DNA of 64,000 bases from Gymnorhina tibicen. Taxonomy: Eukaryota; Chordata; Aves; Passeriformes; Artamidae. Below, piece after piece: positions 36,457-49,020 of this stretch (positions are counted from its first letter, which is position 1; every line of letters begins with the position of its first letter). The notes beneath the pieces are model-generated. The model had not been told where the DNA came from and did no database searches. It worked only from the letters and a program-made list of their open reading frames with translations. The stretch lies in NCBI GenBank assembly GCA_013399875.1, contig VXAZ01008129.1, forward strand, positions 157,170 through 221,169, in the 5' to 3' direction. A program made the position numbers and the translations under genes.

Positions 36457-39400
36457 TAGCTGTGGAACCATAATGGCCAGCAAACCAACTTGTCCATGTT
36501 ATTCTATTTTTGAGAAATTTGCTCAAGTTCTGGTAGTATTTAGGTTTTAGTATTAAAGCAAAAGATATAATTTTGTTTTCAGTGGTTAATCTTTGTAATA
36601 TACTTTGGCCACATGAAAGTAATGAAGCATCATAGGGACATAAACACAGAATTCTTGCTTGCAAATGTGGGTGTTGAATAAACATCAAATTAGTTCTGGC
36701 TGTGAGGGTAAAAGTAAATATTCCTATCGCATACAGAACACTCTGCCAAGCATTTTCTTCTTTCAAAATATTGCTGGAAGGAACTTTTCTATTGATTCTT
36801 CATATTTTTACTTTAAAATTTCTAAATTCCAATTGGTAACTATTTTTGGTAATTTAAATTTGCAATACCTCTTAAATTGAATAATCATGAATCTTGTCCT
36901 GTCATCTTCAAGGGTCTCTTTAGAAATAAAATCTTGTGGTTTTCCTAGCCTTGCTGTTTTCTGGTACAGCCTGCATACAAGTCCTGAATTTAGCCCCATC
37001 CTTGGTCAAAATACAGTAGTGAAACATGTTTGGAAGAAATGAGTACTCCAACATAATTTTCAGACTACGTATTAGGACTTGGTGCTTTTTCCAATGATGT
37101 GATTTAATAGTGTTGGGAAACTTCAGTTAATGCAAAAGAAGATATTTCTCTTGTGTCATGCATGAACTTTGTGGGGTCTGGAGTGATTTCAGGTGACTCC
37201 AGGTTGGGAGCCAATTATATCATCAGTATTTAACTGTGTTTCATAGCAGTCTCTCTTGAATGAGGTTGCAATGAGAAGGTGTTCCAGGTCTCCATGCAGC
37301 TGTTGCTTGCAGGGATTTCACTACATCAAAAGAGCCAGGATTAGATAACATTAAGCTAATACTACTTTCTTTTCGTAGACTAATGTTGATTGTGATAGCA
37401 GAGATTACATTTCTGGAAAGTCAGCAGAATATCCCATTTATAGATTCAGTGGCATATCTTTAACAGAGCAGTGCACTTGGTAGAGACCAAGTGGATTAAA
37501 TTGAAACTTTTGTGCCTTGTCAAGGCCAGAGTTTAGAAACTTTCTTCATCAAAATCATTTATAGGCTGTTTAATCTTGTTTGTTAGGTAACTATTCCTTA
37601 TCTTTCTTTGGTTTCGTTGTTGAAAGTCTAATGATACACCTCCATTTTCTATTTACTTCAAACGTAAATAAGATATATAGTGAGCCTGGAGAAACACCTT
37701 TTGGGGAAATCCTTCCTTACTGTTTTGCTCTTGATGTAGCTGAAAAAATCTTGAACTATAATGAAAACCACCCTCAGAACAGGAGAGTACAGTGAATTTT
37801 TTAGAAACCATATGAAAGTTTGTCAGTACTTTTAAGTAATCTGAAACAGCCTTGAGGTTTCAGTTTCCTAAAGTTCTGCAGTGTTTTGGGGATTGGACAA
37901 AGAATTGTGTAAGCACTGATGATGTGGATAATTTTTGACATGATAAATAAACTTTTCATTATATTATTATTTGTTCACGGTGAGGTGACTTCCATTCTTT
38001 TTAAAGACTCTTTTGTTAAAGATTCCAGAATAATCTTACCTAAATACAATATTAAGTGTTGATGCTGGAGAAATGTAGAGTCCTATGCATGGCTCCATAA
38101 AAAAGTAAGGATTCTTATCTGCCACTCTCCATTACAGCATCGTAGATATTTTAGGTTCAAATTGTAGAGCTGAAATAATTGATACAAATTCATGTTTGCT
38201 ATGAAGAATTTTAAATTAATTCATCTATACAGTAAGGATCACCAAAATTAAAGGAATAATTTTGGAGAACAAATGTCTATTCTTCTGAAATGAGAACTCC
38301 AGCACCACTGCAACAACTTTTTTCAGCATTTGAATACAACAGCAAGTTTGAGTCCTACCTAAAGCTTAGAGCTGTTGGCATATTAATTGTAGTTACCTTT
38401 AACTGTATGTTTTCTAAAAGAAATTAATATTTTTTCCCCTCCACTCAAACATTTTGTGTAGCAATAGCAAGAAACCATGTTCTTTATCACTTAAATGGTC
38501 TTTCAATCCCACCTCCACTCATGTTTCAGCTGTGTGACAGTTTTTAAGTAGTTAGAATTTACTGAGCTTTGACATGTCCATCTCCAAACCACTTGGTGTA
38601 GAAATTGAGCAAATATGTTTTAACTTTCCTCAAAAGAAGGGCAGTCAGCTTGAACTTGCCTCAAGAGAGTGTTTAAGAATCACTCTCGATTACAAAGTTC
38701 CCAAAAGTAGACAATGTTCAGTAGTCACCATTTTTGTCTGTTGAGCTGAGGCATAGAAAGGGAAAAGGGATGTTTTTTGAATCTAGGGACTTTAATATCA
38801 CTGGGGATATATAATATGCACAGTTTTGCAGTGTTAGGTGCTATTAAATTTAATCCAGAGTTTAGTTCATGAATCAAAGACTGTTTACAACCCTGAGTGA
38901 AATAACTCATGGACAAGAGACAGAAGCCAAATAATGAACTAGAATTCTGCTTGGCAAAATTTAATCATGCTAGATGGAGATGAGAGACATTTCTTGGGTA
39001 GCATCTGTGCACCTGAAAATGTAGGATGTTGAATTGCACAGAAACAACATGCTGTTGATTATAATAGGGGTAATGATAATGTGCAGCCTTTAGAGAATAG
39101 CTTCAAATGGTCTTTAAATAGAAAGTAAAAATAAGTAGCTTCTGCCAAATGACAAAATAGTGTAGCTTCAGGTATCAGTCTCAGGCATAAAAATACTGGG
39201 GTTGAGAGTAGTAAAATACATTCTCCCTTGTAAGTACTTCACAAAGCAAATGGCTGTATGTTCACCTCTGCATTTTAAGTGACTAGAGTATTCCTTTCAC
39301 TTGTATTTGCTAATATTTTACCATTCATGATAAAAATATTGTCTTGATGGCCAAACTCTGAATGTGTCCATCACAGGGCTGGTAGAGCGGTCAGTCTATT

Positions 39401-42400
39401 CTCACAGACTGACCCTTCAAAATTTCAGCATAGTTGGCAGCATAGTCTGCTGTTGCAGATTGTGTACCAATCTTTTTTTACCAGTAGCCTCTTTCTGTGT
39501 TTTGCATTAAAATCTGAAAGCAGAAGGAAAGGTGCTGGTTCTTGGCTCTTCCTCCAGAGAACTTTGAAATTGTGCATGGTTGTTGCAGGATTCATTAACA
39601 GCTTTTAAGCACTAATTCCAATACCTTAAAGCAAACAAGAATTTGAAGAGGAGTTAGGAGGGAAAAAAATCAGTGAAGTATCAAAGATATTTGGTAGTCA
39701 TATAGAGGATGCGCGTTTGTTTCTGTTAAGGTGTAGAGATCAAACTGTACATTGGCAGGTTTGTTAGTGTACAGTGACTGGAGATTCACAGCATTTTCCT
39801 TTTTTTGGAGAGGTAACTTCTATGGTTAACTCCTTAGAAACTGCACTAAGTAGTTTAACATGCACATGGTAAGAACGTTCATGGTGACGTAGAATAAAAA
39901 TACCCTTGGTAAGAAGCGTTCAAGTACAAGACATCTAAAAATGCCAATTCATCAGCTAGCACTTCATTTACCTTATAGAATATATAAGTACAGGAAGAAA
40001 GAGAAAATGTTCCTGATATCTGTAGGTTAACTGGTAAGTTTGCATGCATTAACATCTCTGTACTTGCAACTTCTTGCACTTAATGGAAATTAAAGTCAAA
40101 ACTCTTACAGTTTGTGAATGTCTTTTCGATAAGACACATGTACCTAAAACATTCCATTTTACAGGGTAAAGTCAGGCCTGATGCTGCTGATATTAGATGG
40201 GCACCCTGACAGAGGCCAAGGTGACAGCCTGAAAAATGTCACTAGTATTCATTAAAGCATTTTTAGCAACTTACTCTTTGGTCCTCTACTACGTTGTTTC
40301 TCTCCCATGGCAGTGCTGCTGGAAGTTCCTTAAAAGATGCAGTCATAAATGACTTAATGTCTGTGACCAAATCAGTATTTGGCTTACTTTTTGGAAATAC
40401 AGGTTTTTGCTTATGGCGTAACTTTGAAATCCAAGACAGAAGTAAAGATCTTATTTTGAGTTCTTTGTCCCCAATGTCTTGTTTCACTTGGGTAGTACAG
40501 AAGGCAGTCTTCAGCAAGGTGAGGTTTAAAGCTGATGTTTCTGCTAGTGAAATGTAATTCTTTCAAAAGTGGAGAATTGCATCTAAAAAGAGTACAACTA
40601 GACAGTTCTTTAATTTGGTGTGGAAATGTGGACTTGTGTTTTAGCAGAACTCTATGCCTTATAGCAGCTGCAAAGTGAGATTGCTACAGCATGTGACAGA
40701 TGTAGGCCAAAACTTGATGCTGTGAAATTAAACTAAAGTGTGACCTGCAGGGTACTGGTCAGCTGGATTACCCACACTTTTATGAGATTCTAGAAGAATG
40801 GAAGATTTTTATAGTATGAAAGGCTGCAGTTACATTTACCTTTGTAAAGCTTCTTTTAAAGAAAGGGTTTTTTTCTTCTCTCAAAAAAAGATATGTAGAA
40901 ATCCTTTACTTAATAATTTGTATTAATTCTACCAGAGCTTTAAAGTATTGTTTGGGGTTTTCTTTCTTAATTGATGTAAGTATGTGTTCTAAATTCAAAC
41001 ACACACAAGCAAATGTAAAAAATTACTTGTGTATATGCAGCCACTGGCAAAATGAGAGAGTATGGAGCAGGGAGTTCAAACCATCTCAGTATTATGTGGT
41101 TTAAGAAAAACCTGCCAACATCAGGCATATGTATGATCTCTTCCTCCTCCTCCAAGTCCTTCAAGAAAATAAAGTCTTGTACATGCAAATTTCCTTATGA
41201 AGCTGTTTCTGCATTAAGCAAATCACTGCATTAGTGTTTCGATTGAAGAGATGTGACATGTGATCTTGCACCATGTCTCATCAGACCACAGTAACTGGAA
41301 GCAACGGCAAGTGGAAGTGACAGCCCCTGCCAGACCACAGCAATACAGTAGTGTCATAACTCAGTAACAAGGACAATAATGTGTGTCATGCTTGTTAGTC
41401 CTTTTTTTGGTAAGAACTTTTTACCTCTGGTTTGATACAGAGTAGAAGTGGTATTAAATGCTAACAGTGCCAGACTAAAGTCTGATTTTGATATAAGCTG
41501 AGAAGCCTGATTTTCAGAATGATGACTAATTCTGCCCTCAAGTTTTGTGCTTTCATTTTTGTCGCTCTGGATAGGCACTGGTGCTTAATAGGCCTAACAA
41601 TTCTATTCTAACTGGTATCATAGCATCCTGTGTTACAGCCCCTCAGAAAGTCACTGTCTTGTGATAAATGCATGCAACACGATCTTTGTTGTGGCTGCAA
41701 ACCAATAAAATCCAGACAGATGATTAAAAGGAGAAAAAAAAAAAGCCTTCGCCTTATGGTTGCTTTTGGGAGGGTAAAACCCCCCAAAAATTTGCTTGTT
41801 ACAGGTTTAAGTAGCCTGTAAGTTGTGGCGCTATTGCAAGTCTGCAGTGCCTTTGTGAAAGAAGGTAACAGGCTGGAGGGAAGTGGGAGAAAGACAAAAT
41901 GAAGTACCCTTGTGTAAGTACAGCATGTCTCAATTAGGAAAGTGAAGTCAAGAGATGCAGGGGTACTGAATGGGAGTGAAGAGCCCGCTGGGGTTAGCCG
42001 TACAGAGAACAACGTTTTATATTTTTCTTGGGATATTATGAGATTATGCGCTTTATGCCATCAATGCTGTTATTGTTTGTACTGTTGGAGTACCCAGAAA
42101 CCCTCCTAATAGACAGTTAATTAGTTAGCTCATTATTTAATCAGCCCCTTTTCTGCTGTGCAAAAGGCCAAGTATAAGTCTCTCTGAGATAGAGACTTTT
42201 TACTCTTATAAGTATGATAGAAGAAAACAAATAAATGGGATATGAAGCTGTAGTCTCAGTGCCCTGCATAACCATTGTCAACTTTAGGTCTGATTTTGCA
42301 GGCAAGTTTCTTGAAATTCTTTGAACATCTCTTGATGACAACAAAGATGGTAAAATAAGTTTTGGCAAATCTTGTAGATGACATGTCAAAACACATTCCT

Positions 42401-43451
42401 GTTTGCCGTCATTTTAGAAAATATTGATTTTATTGTGTGTGTGCATCACTGTAAAGAAGATTTATCTGAAGAGAATGTCAAGATGATGGTTATGCAAAGG
42501 CTCTCCCTGAGAGGAAGGTCAGTAATGGAGAAGTAAATGGGGTCTTTCAAGCTGTTTAGTGGGTGGGTCAGAAATGGTAGTCTCAAAACCAGGTATGGTT
42601 CACACCACAAGAGATTTCAACTGTGAGGGCAAATAGCTGTATTTTGAAGGTGGATTTGATATTTACAACAACAAAAATAACAAGGGCGTTCCAAGTGTTA
42701 TGCTAAGTGGATAACCTTTTTAACAGGGAACTGGATTTACAGTCCTTAGATTATATTCATCAAACCTGTGAAAGCAAACTTGTGGTTCAGAGGTGAGTTG
42801 ATGGAAGAAACGCTGTGTGAAGCTGAAAACCATACAAACAGATTTCATGTAGAGGCATTTCCTCCTTATTGTTTACCAAGATTTCTTGTATCAGTGGTGG
42901 CATGACTGCTTTTGAACTCTTGCAACTTCTTCGATATATTTGAACAAAAAACTTGTTGAACGACTTTCTGATATTTTTCTAATAAGACCATACTCTAATG
43001 ACTGAATGTGCAGCTGAAAAGGATGAAAAGATCTCATTCCAGTCATGAATGCTCTTTTTTTTCCATACTGTTTTGATTTTCCAAGCTCAGAGAGGTCAGG
43101 GTTATTCAGCTTCCACTTGGCCTCCTTCTCTGAACAAGTAATCCACATTTCAAACACATTACAAAGTCTGGCTCTGATAAGAGTCATTGAAGAGAACAAC
43201 AGAATTCCAGCACATTACTCTGACTTGACTGCACCAATTACAGGACAGGCATGAACAAAAGGCAGTAATGCTCTTGGGAAGGAGGCTTTCCCATATGGAT
43301 GTGTGCTGGGGCAAGAGTATTGTTGACTTTACACTCCTCTTTGATAAGTGATCAAGAGCTATTATGTTTCTGTATACAAGCACAAAAGGGAAAATTTAAA
43401 GAAAGTCGATGTTATCACCTTTTATTGTTGGGATTTAATTACAAGTCACCA
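36457..43451. other. Unique AT-rich DNA, no gene recognised
   Basis: About 7 kb without recognised transposon or exon. An A11 run lies at 41734-41744, one of only two A-runs of 10 or more in the window. The word cagaccacag occurs twice within 41280-41345. Short open frames overlap on opposite strands at 40263-40557 and 41608-42012 and show no domain. Confidence 0.55.
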
Positions 43452-43538
43452 GATCACAGAATATGCTGAGTTGGAAGGGACCCATAAGGATCACGGAGCC
43501 TAGCTCCCAGCCCTGCACAGAACCACCCCAAAAATCAA
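43452..43538 (-). mobile_element. Short CR1 3'-end fragment
   Basis: On the plus strand this reads gatcacagaatatgctgagt, then tggaagggacccataaggat, then cccagccctgcacagaacca. It is the reverse complement of the 3' end of a CR1 subfamily. Its end differs from that of the copies at 4.3 and 46 kb: the block after the tail carries the ccctgcacag and accacccca words. Fewer than 90 bases remain and it is non-coding. Confidence 0.88.
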
Positions 43539-45957
43539 TTACAAGGGCTCTGGTAGAGCTGTAATATGTATGTGAATGAGATTCCTATCAGGATAGGAAA
43601 TGTGGGTGTGGTTTCAACGGCTTTGTTTCCTGGTTAGAGGGATTTGAGGGGTGGAGGGGGGTTATGAGTGTTTCTTAGGGACTGCAGTTGAAAGCTAGAT
43701 GTTGAGTGTGAGCATGGTTTTGCTGAAGAATGCTTGCTGTTTGTTGAACTTTTGGTGTCTTTGGCAACCAGATGGATCTCTGCTCCTGAGCTGGCTCACA
43801 TCTGCATGCATTTATAAGTTAACAGATTTGTTTGTTACCGAGATTGTTAAATCTTGCAAGCTTAGTGTAAATAGAGTGCACACAGCAACTGAGGCACGGA
43901 GTCATCTTAGTAATAGGGTTAACTTTTTACTAACCTAAAACAGACAGGGAGCAATGACATGGAATCTTCTTGAGCAAAAAAAGAAAAAAAATATTTAACT
44001 TACTTGAACTTTCACTGTGAAAAGTAACAGATGTTGGAATTAAATTTATGAATGTTTTAATTTTTTCTCCCATAATTTTTTAGGTATTCACATATGGTAA
44101 TGGGTATTTTAAGTATGGAGATGCAGTTGGGGCTCTGGGGAATTCATTCAGCTTTCTCTATTATTTAGTAATTTGAATTGGATATTAGAGCAAGGATTTT
44201 TTTCTTTTTTTTACATTAATAGTTAAACTAGAAAAGCAATAGCTTATAATGAAAATTTTACTTTTTTTAATTATAAGTTCTTCTTGTAAGAGTGTTGTTT
44301 AATTCGTTTTATTGTTACAGTATACAAAAGCTACCTTAACAGAGAAAATATAACAACAAGTTAAAAAGGGGAGGAAATCCTCCGCAACCAAACTGACTCT
44401 GGTATTCTTACAAAAGAAATTTTTTTAGTAGACTCACGTTAGCTTAAGTAGAAAACAGGTTGTCGTACTGTATTTCTGTTATTAGACTTCCACACGCTTG
44501 GTTAATAATTTTAGCTACTGTTACTTCAGATTTTTTTAAAGCGCTCTTTTGGAGGATTCTGCTGCAATTTCAGACCAAGACGTGTATAGTCTGCAGATAC
44601 TCATATAAGTATAGATCAGTCTACAGCCATTCACGAAAGAAATGGTGCATGAACAACATGAATTCACAGAGGACTTGTGAAAAGAAAATTACTTTCCTGA
44701 TGAAAAATGAAAGCAAGGGAGGAGAAATGAGGTTGAGGCATATGAGATTAAACGTTGCTCTTTTAATATATAGAATTTTGTCATTTGTTATTAAGGCTCC
44801 AAGAACTTGCCAAAATTATTTCTTCATTAGAATGCCAGTCATACTTCAACCCTCTTCTTCCTGTTCCCAAAAAAGTTTAAGAAGTGAAAATTTTTTTTGT
44901 GTAGTGTCTCAGCTTTTAAGCAAAGTATATCTTTCACATTTTTTGTGATGTATATGGCCCTAGATTAATGAATAATAGACATTATTTGCCTAAAAGCAAA
45001 TCTACAGCTGCAGACACAAGAAACACAAAATCAGTGTTACGGTGCAATATTTCATTTTCCTCTTTTTTTTCGCCCCACAAAAAAGATTTGGAATGCATTC
45101 GGTTCTTTGAGTCAGCTGAGATACAGATGGAGCCAGTCAAATGTGGAGCATGGCCAGCATTCCCAAAAGATGTTTTCAGTCTATTTTCTAGTCAATAATT
45201 TTCATGGGAAAAAAATGATGATATCGTTGATGGTAGCCTCTTCCCTACAGAAAGCAGAGAGGATGGAATATTTCCATGGTGAATTAAAATGCACACATTG
45301 CTGAGCAATGAAAACAAATTAAGGCAAATTCAGTAACTTCATTTTAAAAGCAACAGTGAGCTTTAATTGTCATAAATTCAGAACTAATTAAAAACATGTT
45401 GACAAAAATTGGACCAACAGCTTTTCATTTTCAAATCTAAGTGAAATGCAAAGTGCCGAGAATAAATTACAGGGTTTGAATTCAGTTCTTAAGTTTAGTG
45501 CATGTAGGATATCTCCAGATCTTTGCAGGGGGAAGACAGTGGAAAATTATTAGAAAATGCTGTTTCATATGATTAATATCTTACAAATAAGCTCTGAACT
45601 TGATGTCTAAACTTTGAGAACAGGAAATATGTCAGTGACTGGGTTTAGATGGGTGATTCAGTCCTATTTTAACTCCATGCTGGGTGAGAACTAGGCATGT
45701 GCCATCTCTTCTCCTCCCTCACAACTTATAAGGAGGAAATAAAACAGGGGACATGGACTCTAATATGAAGTTCTAAGTGGTCCAGATGGGTCCTAAGTCT
45801 GGATTATTAAATAAATAGAACCACAAGATGTGCTATGGCACATAAACTGCCCCCTCAGTGTGTTCCCATCTGCTCTGATAATAACTAGGTGTAGTGTAAA
45901 AAGAAATACTAAAATCCCCAGAGGTTAACTATTTCAGGACTGATAAATTACCAAAAC
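43539..45957. other. Unique DNA, no gene recognised
   Basis: G-rich text at about 43636-43660 and long AT-rich segments. The longest open frame in the window by codon count outside transposons (44460-44948, plus, 162 codons) begins at a TTG, has AT-driven composition and no recognisable domain. I treat it as chance. Confidence 0.55.
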
Positions 45958-46575
45958 CTAGAATCATATAATGGTTTGAGTTTGAAGAGACTTCAAGAAT
46001 CATCTAGTTCTATCCCCTCTATCATGGGCTGGGATGCCACCCACTGGACCAGGTTGTTCAAAGCCTCATCCAGGCTGGCCTGGAACAGTTCCAGGGATGG
46101 GGCATCCACAACTTTTCTAGGCAGCCTGTGCCAGTGCCTCACCACCCTGAGAGTGAAGGAATTCTTCCTAACATCTCTCCTCCTTTAGTTTAAATACATT
46201 CTCCCTTTTCCTGTGTGTGTACATCTGCTCATGTAAAAAGTTTTGGTTTTTTTTTTTTGTTTTTTTTTAGTAAGCCCTCCTCAGGTACTGGAAAGTCCTA
46301 TAAGGTCCCCCTGAAGTCTTCTTTCTCAGGCTGAACAACCCCAATTCTCTCAGCCTGTCTTCACAGGAGAGGTGTTCCAGCCATCTGAGCATCTTTCTGG
46401 CCCTTCTCTGGACCCCCTCCAACAGGGTCCACATCCTTCTTATGCTGAGGATCCAGAGCTGGATGGATCATTGCAGGTGGGGTCTCACAAGGGCAGAGTA
46501 GAGGGGCAGAAACACCTCCCTCAGTCTGCTGGCCACACCTCTTTTGATGCAGCCCAGAACACAGTTGGCTTCATC
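45958..46575 (-). mobile_element. CR1 LINE 3' portion, well preserved
   Basis: The plus strand reads the reverse complement of CR1 from its tail (tagaatcatataatggtttg) through gaccaggttgttcaaagcct, tccagggatggggcatccac, gcagcctgtgccagtgcctc, gaaggaattcttcctaacat, gctgaacaaccccaattctc, ggcccttctctggaccccct and ggggtctcacaagggcagag, to the 5' break near gcagcccagaacacagttgg. The blocks lie in canonical order and are closer to the general avian CR1 than the copy at 14.9 kb. Where the coding tail should continue, a T-rich run (46241-46268, including T12 and T9) has replaced or expanded normal sequence. The ORF2 frame is broken there and the copy is 5'-truncated. Confidence 0.96.
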
Positions 46576-47769
46576 ATCATACGTTAGTTAAATTAACATG
46601 GTTCCTGAATGTAAGAAAAGTATTATTCTAGGGAATAGAGAAGATAAATCTTCAACCTCAAATCTTCGAAATATAAACCTTTGTATGTGCAAGGTTTTGC
46701 TGCAACTCTCACATAACTGCAATGCCCTTATGGTTGGTATTTCACATCTTTCTGCTCGTAAATCCACACAAATATTCTGAATTAAGTTCTACATTAATGT
46801 GTACGTGCTTAAAACATGCCACAGGGTGAGCAACTTCAGAATTCAGAAGTTTTTTCTTAGGTGAGGTGGCATGCTTGTGTGTCACCATATACTGCAAACA
46901 CTGGGCACTACTGCCATATAAGTCTGAAAGATCTTGAAAATAGGACCAAAAATACCACAGGTTTTTAAAAGCATAGGCTGATCCAAACATCCTTTCATCT
47001 CTACCCAACTTCAGTGAAAGGCTTATGACAATATACTAGATGTCTCTTAAAACACAGACCTAAATTAATTAGTGAAGTGCTCTAGAGTCCATCCTAACAC
47101 AAGGTGTAAATTTACAGGGCCAGTATGTGAAGTGCAAAGACTGATAGGATGCAGAGTAAAAGCATGTGATTATTTTACTCTTTTAAAGAAATCAGCGGCA
47201 AGCAGACCAGTGTGGGATTTTGTTCTCTGAGCCAATTACTTGTTTATAATTGAAATTTCCTGAATGACTTTGCAGGCTTTGGCGTCCTATAGTGAGACCT
47301 TGGAAAATGAATAAGAACTATTTATACAACTAGTAGAAAGACATAGGAATAAAAGCATGTGTAGTGAAGGACAGAATAAAGTTGTTCATGCCTTCTTTGC
47401 TGGTTAATGGTCTGGGTAAATCTCAGAGTAAATTTAAGTGCTTAATCAAATTTCAGCCTGTCTTACTTTCAAGGCACTGAATTGCTCAATGACTGCCCTG
47501 AATAGAGTAGAATAACACAATTTATCAGCAACGGGGAATGGTTAAGAACTTAGTTCATTAAAATAGCAGTTCTGCTGAATTATACAGCCCCATATGAAGG
47601 GTGGCATCCCTATCCCTAGGAATGCCAGTGGAAGCTTGGGATCCGAGTCTTGAGAACTACGAGTACAGTATTATCCAGTTAATTTTTTTAAATCAGTTAT
47701 AGCTAATATAGAAGCGTACTAATGCTCTAGCACGCCTTACAAGATAAAATTAGAAATATGTGGGGGTTT
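46576..47769. other. Unique DNA, no gene recognised
   Basis: AT-rich sequence with no open frame of note and no recognised repeat. Confidence 0.5.

Positions 47770-47801
<32 letters not shown>
47770..47801. repeat. (TA)n microsatellite
   Basis: TA alternation interrupted once by a TG step, flanked by gggggtttta on the left and aggggtatg on the right. Confidence 0.93.
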
Positions 47802-48511
47802 GGGGTATGTTCAACAATGTAAAAGCAGGGCTGTATTTTCTCACACACCTCATGGCATGGCTGGTTTTTTGCTAACTTGCTGCATTAAGTTGTCAGACTC
47901 AGGCAAGAAATGAGTTGAGTTGCTTCATTTGAGGTATAATGAATACTTTGCTTAAATTATCTTTTTTTCCAACAACAAAATACTTAGCCGAGAAAACTTA
48001 GTGTAACAAGAAAAGGTTTTCCAGTATTCTCTCATGCAATTTAGAGTAGTTGACCTTTAATTAACCAGCCTCTCAGTGGTGCACCTTACTGCAAAAATAA
48101 CCAGGACATATACTTTTAACATTTGTTCATAATAATCACCACTGAGTTTGCTAGTTCTGTGTATTTAAAATAACCATAAAAGATTTTCCAATACCTCCAA
48201 CTGAATGTACTTTTTATATACTATAAAGGCCTTTAGCAACAAGTATTTAGTGACTTTTTGTTCAGTTACCATGGTAACTTTGAACTTTCTTTAGCTGTGG
48301 AAAAAAAAACCTTTTTTTCACTATGAAGAAAAAAAGTGTTTGGTTTTGAGCAAGAAAAAATGGACATAGTTTATCAGATGAGCTTGTATATTTAAAAAAA
48401 TCTTTTTCAAAATACTTTGAATATTTTTTAACTTGGTTATCTAAAAAAATACTGAAATGGAGAGGAAGCAACTAATTTAATGAAAATTAAGAAAGTTCAT
48501 AACCAGGGAAT

Positions 48512-48570
48512 ACTATCTATAGATATATATATATGTATATCTATATTTGTATGCATATTCATATATATAA
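48512..48570. repeat. Degenerate TA/TATC-rich microsatellite
   Basis: A run of TA alternation mixed with tatc, tatg and tgca steps, starting in tactatctatagatatatat and ending near catatatataaaaatgg. It is more degenerate than the other TA arrays, so probably older. Confidence 0.85.
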
Positions 48571-48964
48571 AAATGGGAATTTGATTGCATTCATATAATA
48601 AATTGAAGTTCAAATGTTATCTTTGTAGTGTGATCCAGTTCAGATCTGAGAGAATTTAAGGAAAAAAAACCAAAACATAACCAGGCTTGTATTAGAGCTC
48701 TGCTTTTATTAAGACTCTTATTTTCATGTGAGGGATATGAGTCTAAGCGTAAGATGTGAGTAGAGTAGAAATGTGTAAGAATCCCTTGAATGTGGGGTCT
48801 TGCTGTGGGAAAATGTTTAATGCAATCCAGGAAATAAATATTCTTGTGGGCACATTGCATAAAAATAATACAAAGATATACTTGAGGTATTCACGGTTTT
48901 TAACATCAAGCATCTTTATTTACATCAACCTGAGAATATATTGATAGAAGAATTCCTTTGTAGC

Positions 48965-49020
48965 TTTTTTTTTTTTTTTNNNNNNNNNNNNNNNNNNNNN
49001 TTTTTTTTTTTTTTTTTTTT
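48965..49020 (+). repeat. Poly-T tract containing a 21-base assembly gap
   Basis: Fifteen T bases (48965-48979), then 21 unresolved bases (48980-49000), then twenty T bases (49001-49020). The gap falls inside a homopolymer, so the true length is unknown and the gap size may be arbitrary. On the minus strand this would be a poly-A tract, but no AATAAA or recognisable gene precedes it. Confidence 0.95.

Noticed and set aside
43636..43680. G-quadruplex candidate on the plus strand
   Set aside because: Only three good G-tracts lie close together; the fourth needs a loop of about 16 bases.
44460..44948. 162-codon plus-strand open frame
   Set aside because: It starts at a TTG, has AT-driven composition and no recognisable domain, and lies in a region without splice context or homology. 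Frames of this size are expected by chance in 64 kb searched in six frames.
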